Assembly (NCBI GenBank): GCA_037367405.1
Contig: JAZKJV010010123.1
Span: 124,001 to 188,000 of the forward strand
Length of the DNA stretch: 64,000 nt
Direction: 5' to 3'
Origin: Ottelia alismoides
Taxonomy: Eukaryota; Streptophyta; Magnoliopsida; Alismatales; Hydrocharitaceae
Shown here: one piece after another, positions 1-11,131 of the stretch
How the letters are laid out: each line of letters opens with the position of its first letter
How positions within the stretch are numbered: position 1 is the first letter of the stretch
Translations under genes and position numbers: made by a program
Notes under the pieces: generated by a model
The model's database searches: none
What the model saw: the letters and a program-made list of their open reading frames with translations, nothing else
What the model was told of the DNA's origin: nothing

Positions 1-1590
1 TGTTGTACCATTATGTTCATTTTATTTATTTTCTTACATGCATAAAATCATTGTGAAAATGCATTCTGTCTATGCATTCATTTTGTCTTGTAATTTTCTA
101 CATAGTTGTTTGTTTTGAACTAGACGAATTATCAGTCACTTATCCTAGATATTTAAACACCTGAATAATCGTATTATGGCTCGTGTTATTGTGTTAGACC
201 CTAGACTTCCCAGGTTATAAATTCAAGCTGAATCCTCCTCACGGAGATCATTCATTCGGTTCTATATGACATGCTAAGTGCTCGTGCTAAAATGCATACA
301 TTTTAACTTATGCATTTAGTGATTCATCAGTCAACAATGCCCTCATTTATTTTTTAGGTATCATTAGATGGTTTATTCCCTGTGAGAAGAGCACAATCTT
401 AAGGATTAGAGCCAAAAATCTAGTCTGTGGCTGCCTTATTTATCGCCTGGATTTCTGTAGTATTGGTGCTTCTATTGTACAGGGATGAGTAGGGCTTTGT
501 CAGCGATGATGTTCTCACCTTGTGTAGAACATTGACATGTCTGAAGTACTGAGCTTAGGCCACAACCTCATGGGGGTGTCTTTCTCATCGTCTTGCGTCC
601 GAGTAGGTACTTGCATGCTTACAGGTCACTCCCTTACGAGCATGGTCTGAAGTAGTGGTTTCTACTATCGGCTTCCTCCCTCTATTTATTTGGTTGATTA
701 GGGATCTAGAAAGGGTTATTAGGACCTTAAAAAGTACAGACTACATCTTACGAAGGAGGAGGACAAGTACGTGATACTTTTCTGGCAGTACTGTCGCTCC
801 TATAGTATTAGCGCTCTAAGGACTTGTTGAAAGATAAATTGCCAGAAAACAATCTAAAACTCACAAAGATAGTTGTTGAACCTTCACGGCTTCATTAGTC
901 GATTTGTTTAATCCATTGTTTTGAGACTTGAGTATTAGTTTCATTTAGGTCAAGATTAAAAACATTGCGTACTTGTGCCATTTGGCACTCCTCTTCTTTC
1001 ATACTCTTTGACACTTGCTCATTATGAGCCTCCTACTATTTTACACTCCTTTTATTTCTTGTTTACCTCCAAAATCTTTCTTCCATAATCAATCTCCTTT
1101 TGACCCTTCGATATGTCGACACTCAGATGGCTTAGTCGGAACCTCATCGTCACCCACATCGATTCCATGTTGCCTACATATCCAATAACTCGGAGCGATC
1201 TCCAAGTTGTCGGTTCAGATTTTGCAAACTTCTCCTTGGATTCTCTGATTCTCTCTTCCTTCAACGCTTACCTTTTGTCAATAAATTCGTTGTTCGAGAT
1301 GGACTCACATCCCAAGCTAGAGCTCCCTTTTCAACTAAATCGGGATTACTCTTGTCCCCGAACCAACTCTTTTGCGGATGGAAATTAATTTCAGTCAATA
1401 TCCTATGCTCCATTCACAACCATTTGGAATTGACCTTAATTCCAGATTCACCTCAGTCACTGGTGCTCAGCAAGATACTGATCAAAATTCATTGGATATT
1501 GCATATCACAGACCTGGTCCAGAGCTAGCACAACACTCAAACCCAGAAATGGCCGGTGGTTGAGGAAAGGGACCCCAATAGCCTAACCCC
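1..1590 (+). other. E1 untranslated leader
   Basis: Noncoding leader upstream of gag. No convincing protein is seen in any frame. The stretch of about 370-840 matches 41745-42200 in E2 through a series of short conserved phrases, such as GTATTGGTGCTTCTAT and AGTAGTGGTTTC. The first ~350 bases are AT-rich and show nothing recognisable. Short ORFs at 1052-1563 on both strands look like chance. Confidence 0.6.
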
Positions 1591-3730
1591 GAGCAGAGTG
1601 ATGAGAATGAATAGTACACTACACGGGATGATGTCAATAGTCGGCTTCTCGCATCCATACAGGCGATCCAACAATAGTTGACCAATTAGGCATTAGCCTA
1701 GACTGCATTCCAAGAGATGTTGAATGATCTACAGAGGAAGACAGATGAAAGGGAAGCCCATGAGGAGGGAGAATTCAATCGGGAGAACTTTGAGAACTTT
1801 TCTGTCCATGGAAGAGGAGGAGGAGGAGAGATACCCCCTGCACCCAAGCCCACAATTTAAGCAGACTTACAACCCTGGGGTAGGGCACATTACAGAGTGG
1901 ATTTAGGTCCTGACAGTCCATGCCCATTTTAAGATAAAGCCACAATTTTTGTCTCTCCTTCCGTCATTTCACGGTAACACTACCGAGGACCCTTACATCT
2001 TCCTGCAACATTTCAGCCGCATCTGCACAACGACCCACTATCCCAACATTCTATTTGAAGTGATAAAGATGATCACCTATCCCATTTAGCATGAAAGATA
2101 AGGCCCTTTATTGGGTGAATCACCTCAGGAAGGTGGTGACAACATGGGAGGAACTGAAGTCTGCCTTTCTTCAAAAGTTCTATCTTTTGGGTAGGCTCAA
2201 CCAGATGCGAGCTCAGATCTCCAATTTTATACAACAAACCCACGAGACTATTCATGAGGCATGAGAGAGGTTCTGAGATCTTCAAGAGAAGTTTCTCCAC
2301 CACGATATCCCCAAGACAGGCCTCATGCAACACTTTTTTGGTGGATTGACATTTGACAGTTAAAAGTTGGTCGATGCTGCTTGTGGAGCTCCCACTTTAA
2401 TAAGTATGAGTATGTCATCTAGCAGATCTTCGAAGAGATGGCTGAAGGAGAAGCTACTCTCTCCTCATCCCGCACATATCAAAGGGCCATTGCACCTGGA
2501 GCCACCACAAAATCATCAACATGGCAGCTCATACTGAGGAGAAGGAGAGAGCTCCAAACTGAGTATCAGTGGGAGCCACCACTCCAAGGTTGACATCATT
2601 GAGAAGAGGTCACAAAACCTTGAGAAGCTCGTCGTGATAGAAAAGAGGACCCTAGGGCTTGGAGAAGCTCGACCAAATTTCACAGTAGCTGGAGCAGCTT
2701 GTGCAGGCATTGAATGCCAAAGCTTTGCAATTCTATATATGCCTCTTCTAGGACTCCCGCTGAGCAGAAGGAGCCGACACCGACATAGCCTCCTCAGTCG
2801 AGTGCCCCGTTGCCACAACCTATCCAGCACGTATACTACGTGCAGACCCTGGAGCAGCCCCAACAATCCCAGACTCAGATGGTCGTATATCAACCCGAGA
2901 TGCCCCTAGCTAAACCTGGGTAGTTATTCCCACCACCACCACATATATAGGAAATAAATGGTGTGTGGAACAACGATGCACAACTGACCCATCCTCAAGG
3001 ACACTCCTAGGATCAGAACATGGCCATTAGACCCTACCACTCCTAGCAGCATGGGGGAAGACAGTTCCATCCCCATCAGAACCAGCAACATCCAAACTAC
3101 AACACATGGAGATAGAATTACCAGCACAATCCTCATCAGTCAGGCTACTACAGTCAAGGATACCATCAGTAGCAGTCGGCTGCTTCGTATCAACATCAGT
3201 ACTCCGGTCCTTCGCATTCTCAATACTCCATGCACTCATCATTCCTGTCTCATTATCAGTAGTACCAAGGTTACCAGCAACCTCCCCCTTCACAGTACCA
3301 TAGTCAGCAGCCTCATCTGGCTAATTTGTCTGAGGCCCCACCAGTGAATCTAGCTCTCGATTACTTGGATCAACTAGTGAAGAATATGACTGAGATGACC
3401 CAAAAGATCGACGACCTAACGGCTTCCAAGACATTCATTCCAACCCAGGTTGAAGCTATCCCGAATAACTTCTGATGCAAGGAGCAAGTAGCTAATAGTG
3501 TCCAACCCAATTCTGGTGAATTTAATTGCTTTTTATCTAATGTTATTACTGTCATGAGCAGTAGGACACTCCATCCATCGTAGATGGTGAAAGGGAAGCA
3601 TCTAGCATCTAATGGGGAGTCTTCAACCCAGCCAGCATCAAGGCATGACACCATTTTTGAGGAGCACCAGTTGACCCAAAAACACAAAAAATAAAGAAAA
3701 TTTAAAAACACAAAAAGATGGAATCAACAA
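1591..3730 (+). pseudogene. E1 gag pseudogene (Athila-type capsid protein)
   Basis: Gag forms the virus-like particle that packages element RNA. Fragments in several frames align one after another with gag of E2 (42861-44600). About 1640-1900 matches the region around SIQAIQQ and the following linker. About 1917-2089 reads HAHFKIKP...NTTEDPYIFL...THYPNI. About 2090-2330 reads ALYWVNHL...WEELKSAF...LNQMRAQI, the typical Athila/Tat gag core. About 2330-2400 holds the LVDAACGAPT phrase. The C-terminal part (about 2900-3480) is rich in CAG/CAA/CAC codons like the Gln-rich tail of Athila gag. Frameshifts and stops interrupt it throughout, for example the stop right after the THYPNI block near 2088. 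It cannot be expressed as one protein. Confidence 0.75.
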
Positions 3731-4074
3731 CAGCTTCAGTGGAGTCCAACAGACCTCAGAGATGATAGCGCCAGCAGCAGACCCGACGCTAGCTCGTGAA
3801 GTTGAACCACTCTTTCTTGGTCAACATATAGTAGAGGATTTTGTACATTCACACCCTCTGATTATAACTCATGATATGAACCAACAATTGAATGATACCA
3901 TTTTTTATTATCTAAATATTCATTTCCCTGAAGCAATGAAAAAAAAAAATGAAAATTTTGAAAAATGCATTGTCTGATCTTTCTATAGTGGAAATCATTC
4001 ATAATTTGGTCTTGAATATGCCACTAATGAAAGCTCTTGAGTACATGCCAACAGTAAAGAAAGGTCTAAAAGAC
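3731..4074 (+). pseudogene. E1 gag-protease linker remnant
   Basis: An open stretch at 3762-3977, followed in another frame by the sequence coding ALEYMPTVKKGL at about 4030-4072. The same phrase (AMEYMPVVKKGL) occurs in E2 at 45325-45365, just before its protease. This is the spacer that precedes the retropepsin in Athila-type elements. Homology stops at 4074 and the LTR-like TGATGAATC begins at 4075. Confidence 0.6.
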
Positions 4075-4107
4075 TGATGAATCTATGATTTTCATTCTTT
4101 ATTATTT
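4075..4107 (+). repeat. LTR0, first 33 bases (split by the Pack-MULE)
   Basis: Starts TGATGAATC, like the LTR starts at 26130 and 51816 (TGATGAATC) and, on the minus strand, at 22559 (TGATGAACC). Joining 4075-4107 to 22637 gives a continuous sequence that matches the first ~60 bases of the Am LTR. This shows that the MULE inserted 33 bases into an existing LTR. Confidence 0.85.
4099..4107. repeat. Pack-MULE target-site duplication, left copy (9 bp)
   Basis: TTATTATTT, repeated exactly at 22628-22636. A 9-bp duplication is the usual length for Mutator-superfamily insertions. Confidence 0.9.
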
Positions 4108-4221
4108 GGGTTTCTATCAGTAGTGCCCCTCTGAGATGTTGCAATTTCAGTTATGCCCCTCCCCTTTTGGTAATATCAGTTGTGCCATTGACCTCTTGTC
4201 GTTCTATCACTTGTGCCCCCC
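4108..4221 (+). repeat. Pack-MULE left terminal inverted repeat
   Basis: Inverted match to 5664-5713 plus 22565-22627, with few mismatches. It is built from four ~30-bp subrepeats with the pattern ATCAGTTGTGCCCCTC; the CAG/CAC of each unit falls at 4118, 4148, 4177 and 4208. Such internal periodicity would fit repeated transposase binding sites, but that is inference. Confidence 0.85.
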
Positions 4222-4299
4222 ATTACTTGACCGTCAATAAGTTGAACTTAACCATGATTTAATCAACCGATGGTGTAGTTAAGAGGGGCATATCTGGAA

Positions 4300-5153
4300 G
4301 AAAAGCTCCACCTCACCCTCCAACCCTTCCTCCTCCTCCGACCACCAAACACAATGAACTCCGATGCCGGCTTCGGAGCGGTCTCCATTTCTCTGATTCT
4401 ACTTAGGCCTCCATACTGAATAGGAATGTACTTGGGTCCAATATTCCTAAGATAATGTACAATAAACTTCAATGTCAGTTTAAGTTGCAATGATGTAAAA
4501 AGTAGCCAAATTATTGAATTATAGATAGTTGTTGTAGTGGATAACAAGCACCAAAGTAATCACATGAACGTATCCATAACTGAGCTATGTATGTATACGA
4601 TGGTGATCGATATGATAATCACTATGTGGAAATGGTGAAGAAAGTTTGGAGGATTACATACAGCTCAGTAGCCAATACCCGAATCCTGGTTTTTTTACAT
4701 CACATCCAACCTCAACACCATTGCAGGGATTAATCGAAGTAGTTAAGAATAGGGAAAAAAAGTAGTAGTGGTACTTGCTTGTACAACGTTTCTTCCACAC
4801 TCCATTCCTTGAAAATCCCAAGCATGCTCTTGGTCCTCTAGGTTAGGAAGGGAGTAATCGCCGAATAAAGAGCTCTGAAATACCAAGGAACATTTACGAA
4901 AATCTTAAACAACACATTCTAATCAGCCACAATAAGAAACCAACAAACATTAAATCACGATTACGGCAAAAATCAGCTTGTTAATCACCTTCCTGAAGAC
5001 CAACTCGGGGTAATTATCCTGAAACATAGAGAGCATCTGACTTGAAGCAGCTGTCATCTCCCTTCTTGGCATGTCCTTGAGATCCACGATCTGCACGATG
5101 GAGTTGATCCCACTGGGTTTGAAATCAAGTTTCCCAATTCCTCTCTCCATCAC
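4300..5153 (-). pseudogene. Captured patellin (SEC14-like, CRAL-TRIO/GOLD) gene fragment, three exons with introns
   Basis: Patellins bind phosphoinositides and act in membrane trafficking and cell-plate formation. Reading the minus strand, exon A (5153-4989) encodes MERGIGKLDFKPSGINSIVQ through DMPRRE and FQDNYPELVFRK, the CRAL-TRIO lipid-binding core. It ends at a GT donor at 4988. Exon B (4903-4775) follows an AG acceptor and encodes IFVNVPWYFRALYS...ITPFLT, one stop (TAG where Gln is usual), then RTKS...VEETLYK. Exon C (from 4446, after an AG acceptor, to about 4300) encodes IPIQYGGLSR followed by APKPASEF, the start of the GOLD domain. Exon order and phase are those of the cellular gene, so it was captured as genomic DNA. 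The N-terminal acidic region and most of GOLD are missing. There is no start codon of its own, and it is certainly not a working patellin. Confidence 0.85.
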
Positions 5154-5159
5154 CAGGCA

Positions 5160-5570
5160 CATGAGTCAGAGGGAAGGGAGGAGGAGGAGGAGGCTATTAC
5201 GGAGGAGGATGAGGAGGTTGGGGTGGAGGATGGGGGTAAAGAAGGCTGGGAATGATGGGAAGGAGGACAACGAGGCTGGGGTAGAGGAAGGAGGAGGAGG
5301 AGGAGGAGGCCGGGGCAGAGAAGGAGGTGGTGGTGGCGGTCGGAGGTAGAGGAGGTTGGGGAGGAGGAGGTTGCAGTGAAGGAAGGAGTGGGGTGGAGGC
5401 TGGGGGCAGAAGAGGCATGACTGCGAGAGGGAGGGGTGGAGCTTAACGCGGAGGATGCGGCACGAGGGCTGGGGGGAGGAGCATGGGGCAAGGGAGGAGG
5501 AGTAGAAGACTGAGGAGGAGGGAGAGAAGGGGAGAGGAAGAAGATGGGGTGGGAAGAGTAAGATGAAGGG
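5160..5570. repeat. GA-rich (GGA/GAG)n tract inside the Pack-MULE
   Basis: About 400 bases of almost pure purine on the + strand, with many GAGGAG runs. It gives long but low-complexity ORFs on both strands (Glu/Gly/Arg on +, Pro/Ser/Leu on -) that I do not accept as genes. In one + frame at 5170-5245 it reads as a Glu-rich acidic string, which recalls the acidic N-terminus of patellins. It lies in the opposite orientation to the patellin exons beside it, so an inverted second capture is possible but unproven. Confidence 0.6.
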
Positions 5571-5663
5571 GATGACTTTTCAACCCTCTTTTTTCAATTT
5601 AGTTCCTCATGTATCCTTTAAGTTAATGTCCATTTGTGTTGGATATGGATGACCACTAACCTG

Positions 5664-5713
5664 AGGGGCACAAGTGATAGAACGACAAGAAGTCGAGGGC
5701 ACACCTGATAATC
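5664..5713 (-). repeat. Pack-MULE right terminal inverted repeat, inner part
   Basis: Inverted copy of about 4172-4221 (for example GGGCACAAGTGATAGAACG). The TIR is cut at 5713 by the Am retrotransposon and resumes at 22560/22565. The last five bases, TAATC, are the left target duplication of Am (TATTC on the right, one mismatch). Confidence 0.85.
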
Positions 5714-8700
5714 TGATGACACAAAGAGCAAGATCGGCTAAGATGGAAAAATAATCATGTGTCGTTGTTCCAAGCCAATCAATTCGGTCAATCAAGAAAA
5801 ATAGAAACCACTCAAATCAAATAATCAATGCACAAAAACAATGTTAACGGTCTCTGCTATTTATATAACCTGGTATAGCGACCAGGGTCGAACTCAAGGA
5901 GCATGAGTAAACCTATGAACTAGTCAATTTTCAAAAAAATAAAAGCATATTTTTGTTAATTTCTGATTTTGCAAATTTTTATATTTTTAAATTAATAAGT
6001 AAAATCTAACAAGTAAGGAAACTATGCATACAATCACACCTTTTTGATTTTTATTCAGACCTAAAATAATCAAAAATTAAGAATAAAATTTTTTTATGTT
6101 TTTCAATTATTTAGATGTTTTTGGTGATTTTCTAGGGTTTTTCCAATTTTTATATGATTTTATAAAAATCTAATAAGAGCAAAATATAGAAACAGTACAC
6201 AACTAGGACAAAATTACAAATTAAAAATATTTAAAGTGTCTTAATGTCATTGATCTGAATTTTTGAAAAAGTTTGAAGAAAATACAACAAATAGGAACTG
6301 AAACTCTATTTTTGATTTTTTTAATTTTTAATGTTTTTTTGAAGTTTTTAAGAGTTTTTAGATTTTTAGGGTTTTATAATGATTTTTTAAACAAAAGTGC
6401 TTCTAGAGGTAAACCAAACAAAGGCAAACAATACTATTTTTTTGAAATTTTAACACAACTTTTATAATTTTTATGTATTTTATAAAATAGACAATAAGAT
6501 TTTTAGTGGTTTTTTTAGAAAATAAAATATCCAACAAAATCAACCCCAAAAATCACAATAAATAATTCATGTTTGCAGGAGCATACAATATTATTTATAT
6601 AATTTTTGGGCTTAATTTGATAATTATGTAGTAAAAAATGCAAACAGTGCACATGGACCTATTTGCAATTCTGAGAAAGTTCCAGGCCAATTGATAACAC
6701 CTACAAAAAGCTCAGGGCGAATAATGCAAAAAGCCTAGGGTAGTCAAGCACATGCTCAAAAACGCACGCACATGCTATAAATGCAATTATCAGAAAAGTT
6801 CTACTCAAAGCATAACATTCATGAAGTTCAGGCTAAAACATGCAAATACACCTGATAGGCACGCGAGAAGCACGTGAGTTTAGTCTAATAGGACTGGAAT
6901 GCAAATATATCGAACTAAAAGGTACAAACTGTAAATGTTTTAAAGTACACTTTTTATTTTTGGACTAAAGAGAAATACTGAGAAAGATAAAGGCAAAAGA
7001 GAAATATACCCCTCGCAGGCGTGCGGTGCACGTGGGCACACGTGGTAACTTGGGCGCAGGCGCTAGTGTACGGGCTTGATCTTCTGACTTTGCAGATCTG
7101 ACGACTAGAGAATGTCGGGACATGCAACCGGATGGTGTCAGTCTGTTGTCGGCGGCTGAGATGGAATCTTGCAGAGGAAGGCTTCATCCGACAGTAGGGG
7201 AGGGTGTTGGAAGAACGACCCCTGGGCGAACTTCAAGTGGGAAATGGATGCGATCCACTGCTTTGATGAGCCCACCAACGGGTCATGTGATGTCGTAATA
7301 GTGCTCCACTTCTGGTGGACGGCTCCGATGGAGGTGACAACAGTCAGATTGGTGCGGTGATCAAGCTCCTCCTGAAGCTGCTCTGCTTGAGCAACTGGGT
7401 GGCCAAAGGTGGTCTACTGCACGAACCACCACCTACAAAGAATAAAGGAGACTCGGGGCATGTCTCCGATCTACTTTATTGCAAAGAAAGATACGAGAAG
7501 CATGGGGGAATGAGATTTGGGTCTCCAGCGTAGATGGAGGAGGGAGACCCGGTCTTAATCTCTACCCAAGGGTCGAGGCTAAAGATGATCAGGGTATGGT
7601 GCAATATGTGGGCTGAGGCGAGGAGTCGATCTGAACGGACACGAAGATGAGATGAGGCTCCGACCAGGGTGGTCGGACAAGATGAAATGCGACGGAGGCA
7701 GGATGAAAAATTTGATGGGAATGGAAAATAGAGTCAAAAGATTTGTTATGTAAGGGTGATGAGGAACTCAACAAGTTCAGGTAGAGCGGAGAAGCGAGGT
7801 CGTGGCCTCGACAATGTTGTGGCATGCAGGGAGGCTGGAGGCGGCGGAGGACTCCGGGTATGTAGCTGAGCTACGTGTTTATACCACCAAACCTCGATCC
7901 AGAGATGTCCTATTGTTGTTGTCACTCCACTGGAGACACCAGGGGATGAGAGAAGGAGCGAGGCATGAGCTACTCATCTGCGGAGGCGGAGGCGAGACTT
8001 TGTAGGATTCCCAGGGGACTGGAATGATAGAGGAGAGCACGTAACCCTAGGAAGATCTGTGCCATCTTAGGGATCTGCGAAGATCATGGATCCTAGGAGG
8101 AGGCTCGGAAAAAAACAGTGCGAGATGCGATCGGGTTCGGGCTGGAAAATTAGGAGAAAAGGCTCTGACGAAGCAAATTTGACCCGATCTGAGCTAGGAG
8201 GGGGCGTTGACCGAGGGTCAACAACCCTCATGGACCAATCAGAAAATTCAAATTCACAAATTACTTACAAATTCAATAAAAATATGAAATGATTTTAAGT
8301 CAAAAGGTGTAAAAAATAAAAAAATGTTTATTTTTTTCAGAGAATTTTTCTAAGTTTTAATTATTTTTATGAAAAATAAATTAGTGTATATACAATATAT
8401 AGTGTTATATACAGGTATAGTATACCTATGTATTATGTACAATAATTTTTATTTTATTATTTTTACAAAAATACCCCCATTTTATATTTTATTTATTTAC
8501 AATATAATTTTAGGAGTACAGAATAATTTTTATTTTATTTTTACAAATTATTTACAAGTATGAAATAAATGGTGGGCGTGACATATATACATGTGTATTT
8601 GTATAATGCAAGAGGAATTGTTATTTTATTTTATTTGATTTTTCTGATTTTTATTTTCTTTTTATATAATTATTAGAAATATATACAAGGAGGTAAAAAT

Positions 8701-9035
8701 AATTATTAAATCTATTTTTGTCAAAAATAATTATCTATATACATAGGTAGTATGTACAACACAAATTAGACCCTATCTCTCTCTACTTATTTTATTTGGC
8801 GACCAGGTCAAGGCTTGACCTTCTCTTGGGGTTCGGGTCACTCTGTATTTATTCTAAATACCTCCTTCCTTTTTTCCTTTATTCTTTTATTTTTGCACAA
8901 ATACATGCTAATTATGCATTATTAACACATGCATGATGAATGCTAAATTATTGTATTTACACCTATTTACATGATGCTTTGCCAAGATAAATAACTAAAA
9001 TAAAATAATAAAGAGTGAGAATCAAGGATCCGTCA
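5714..9035 (-). repeat. Am 3' LTR (3.32 kb)
   Basis: Minus-strand start TGACGGATCC at 9035, end TGTCATCA at 5714. It aligns along its whole length with 19228-22559. In sense order it has an AT-rich first ~780 bp, a GC-richer ~1.3-kb middle with two CACGTG boxes (7029-7034, 7039-7044), and an AT-rich last ~1.3 kb holding a TATA-like box close to the end. Small ORFs inside it (for example 7169-7533, 7802-8292) recur only because the LTR is duplicated, and they show no recognisable domain. Confidence 0.9.
5858..5868 (-). promoter_or_regulatory. Candidate TATA box of the Am LTR
   Basis: The minus strand reads TATATAAATAG about 145 bp before the LTR end. The other LTR has GATAAATAAAC at the same place (about 19370-19380). 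If it is used, nearly the whole LTR is U3 and R-U5 is only ~115 bp. Next to it is the imperfect palindrome CCTGGTATAGCGACCAGG, present in both LTRs. Confidence 0.5.
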
Positions 9036-9050
9036 CCCCCCTATACTTGA
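9036..9050 (-). promoter_or_regulatory. Am polypurine tract
   Basis: The minus strand reads TCAAGTATAGGGGGG directly before the 3' LTR start (TGACGG). It primes plus-strand DNA synthesis. The same AAGTATAGGGGG stands before the E2 3' LTR at 51804-51815. Confidence 0.85.
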
Positions 9051-10620
9051 ACTTTGCTAGTTCCTTAGCAAACACTTATTTGAAAAATAAGTGAAAAAGA
9101 AAAGAAAAGAAAAAGAAGGAGAATCAAGGTTGATTATTAAACTTGTCTTCATTAAATTGAAGTATGGAGCTCAGTCATACCTTTGTATTTCTAGTTTGTC
9201 GGAACCTTATTGGGATCTAAGTTTAAGACTCAACAGCCTCTAAGTTCAACCATTCTATGGTCAAGACTCCTCAATAATCCAGATCAGAACAAATCTACAT
9301 ACGCAAACTCTAATGACCAGGTATCTTTCCTTGTACTGTATAATTGATACGTAGCTCTCCACCTCAGAAATGACAGGGCAGTAACTCCCTCAACAAGGTA
9401 ACTCTAATTCCTCAGTCTAGCAGCTCTTTCCTCGAGGAGCGGGGTATTCCCTTATATGTTCAAGTTCAACCGGCTCAAGAAGAGAATGGACAGTGGCCAG
9501 TGTAGCCATGGGAGCCCAACCAGTGTCGTTGAGTCTCTCGGTGCAAGCTTCATGAGATGAGAAGGTGTAATACATAAGCTTTTCTTTATTTGACTATATA
9601 CACTCCGATAGGATTATTATTTTCAATCAGGCCTGTCTACTTTTTTGGAGTTTTCTTGATTTTGCACTTTGTTTTTGTGTGCATATGTACAACATATCTA
9701 CATGGTGCAGCATATACATAAGGACTTTTTCTTCTCGAGCTAGTAGACTGTCCCTCTTTTGAAGCATTATTGCAACCCACAACTCTTGTCTTTAGACCTC
9801 AAAACCACCAAACCAAGTTGAGGTGCACATCCCTACCTAAAGGAAGACGAGAGATTTCGCCAAGAAGTACTACCCTCGTATGCTACTCCAAGCCAAAGAA
9901 AACTACCTCCTCATCACCTCATCCGTAGAGAGATATGTGTAAGGTGCTGGTACAAGTAAAGCCATTGTCTATGAGAGTCATGTGTACGTTGTTAAGTGTT
10001 CTCCCTAGGCTCAACAAGATGACATGTGAACATAGCCTAGTGGACTCAAAGAATTAAGTCCCTAATGGACCTAAAAATTCTTAACCCCAAATCCTATAAT
10101 GATCCTCCGAGAATTAGGTGGATTAAGGCCTTAACCAAGCTCCATTTTCAAATTTAATTCCAAACTAGTTTAAATGTCAACTATGATTCAGAAGAATATA
10201 CAAAACATGTACAAAACTCTTTTCATGTAGTTTTCAAACTACGCAAAATTTTCCAAAACATGCAAAATTTTTGAAAATGTGTGCAAAATGTTTGAAAAAT
10301 GTTTGAATGCATGCATGCATGCAGAAGTTTTGCAAACTATTTACAAACATTTACGCATGGGTTTTTGCAAACTTTTATTTTCCAAACATTTTTCGAAAAT
10401 TTTGTACTATATACATAATTTTGATATAGAAATATTTACAAACTTTTCACAAGCAAAACATTTGTACAAAAATAATTTTTACACATAGCTATTTACAAAT
10501 ATGTATGTGCAAAGAAGAATTTTATATACAAGGAAAAAAATTAAAATTTTTGTGATTTTTAGCTTTGAGGTTTTTAGCCATTTTATTTATTAACACACTC
10601 ACACAAAGTACAAGTTATGG
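9051..10620 (-). other. Am 3' noncoding tract
   Basis: About 1.6 kb between the polypurine tract and the hairpin array, with no recognisable ORF. The position is where some Athila elements keep an envelope-like gene, but I see none. About 10190-10540 is a low-complexity stretch built from TTTGCAAA/TTTGAAAA-like words, including an ATGC run at 10309-10322. A similar stretch occupies the matching place in E2 (49730-50350) and E3 (61970-62580). Confidence 0.6.
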
Positions 10621-10639
10621 CTGAAGTATATATATATAA

Positions 10640-11005
10640 TATATACGACACCCCCATATACTTAACTCGAGCGATGTCCTCAGTGTGATCCAAGAGCGAT
10701 GAAGAAGACATAACTCGTGCTTAGTATTAGGAAGTGAAAAGAAAGGATATACTACAATGACGAATAAAAGAATATAATGAATGGAAGTCGATGATCCCCC
10801 TATACTAAGAATCAAGTACTCCTAAGTATAGCAGTCTGTACACAAGGGGAAAACCAAGGGTTAAAATGTACAGGATCTACCTCCCCTATACTTAGGGTAA
10901 AATATCCTTAAGTATAGGAAGCAAATTAGAGGTAAAACGAAACAAAAGAATAATCAAAAGTATAACACCCCCATACTTAGGATAAAGTAGACCCTAAGTA
11001 TAGCA
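10640..11005 (-). repeat. Am hairpin-polypurine modules
   Basis: Four modules. In sense (minus) orientation the first three each have an inverted repeat of about CTATACTTAG...CTAAGTATA, most followed by a run of G: 11002-10966, 10917-10883, 10831-10796. The fourth, near 10670-10648, has AAGTATATGGGGGTGT followed by TATATA repeats. The same four modules in the same order occur in E2 and E3. Each looks like a copy of the element's own polypurine tract preceded by a hairpin. Confidence 0.75.
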
Positions 11006-11131
11006 TAATCATAAGATGCAGATGGGGTGTTAGACAAAGAATGTATGATATGGACATCTGGATCTATACAAGGGCAGAAGAAAGTGATAATCAGGCATGA
11101 GATGCAAATGATGTGAGTCAAAGACCACATC

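Larger units (their letters stand above)
1..4074 (+). mobile_element. E1: Athila-like Ty3/gypsy retrotransposon, 5' end outside window, gag region only
   Basis: A decayed Ty3/gypsy element on the + strand. Its leader (about 370-840) and gag (about 1590-3730) match the better preserved E2 element at 41745-42200 and 42800-44900 in the same order. The match runs up to the gag-protease linker and stops at 4074, where an LTR start (TGATGAATC) follows directly, with no protease, RT, integrase or polypurine tract between them. Either E1 lost all of pol in a deletion ending at its own 3' LTR, or another LTR element inserted at 4074. The 5' LTR is not in the window. Confidence 0.75.

Noticed and set aside
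5150..5491. Long Pro/Ser-rich minus ORF and Gly/Arg-rich plus ORF in the GA-rich block
   Set aside because: Both are low-complexity translations of (GAG)n/(CTC)n and carry no domain.
5760..5790. GTGTCGTTG at 5763 and 19274 as a primer-binding site
   Set aside because: It lies inside the LTRs. The true primer site is adjacent to the LTR end at 19205-19224.
10300..10325. ATGC alternating run as a functional Z-DNA or regulatory site
   Set aside because: A short simple-sequence run within a low-complexity noncoding tract. E2 and E3 lack it at the matching place.
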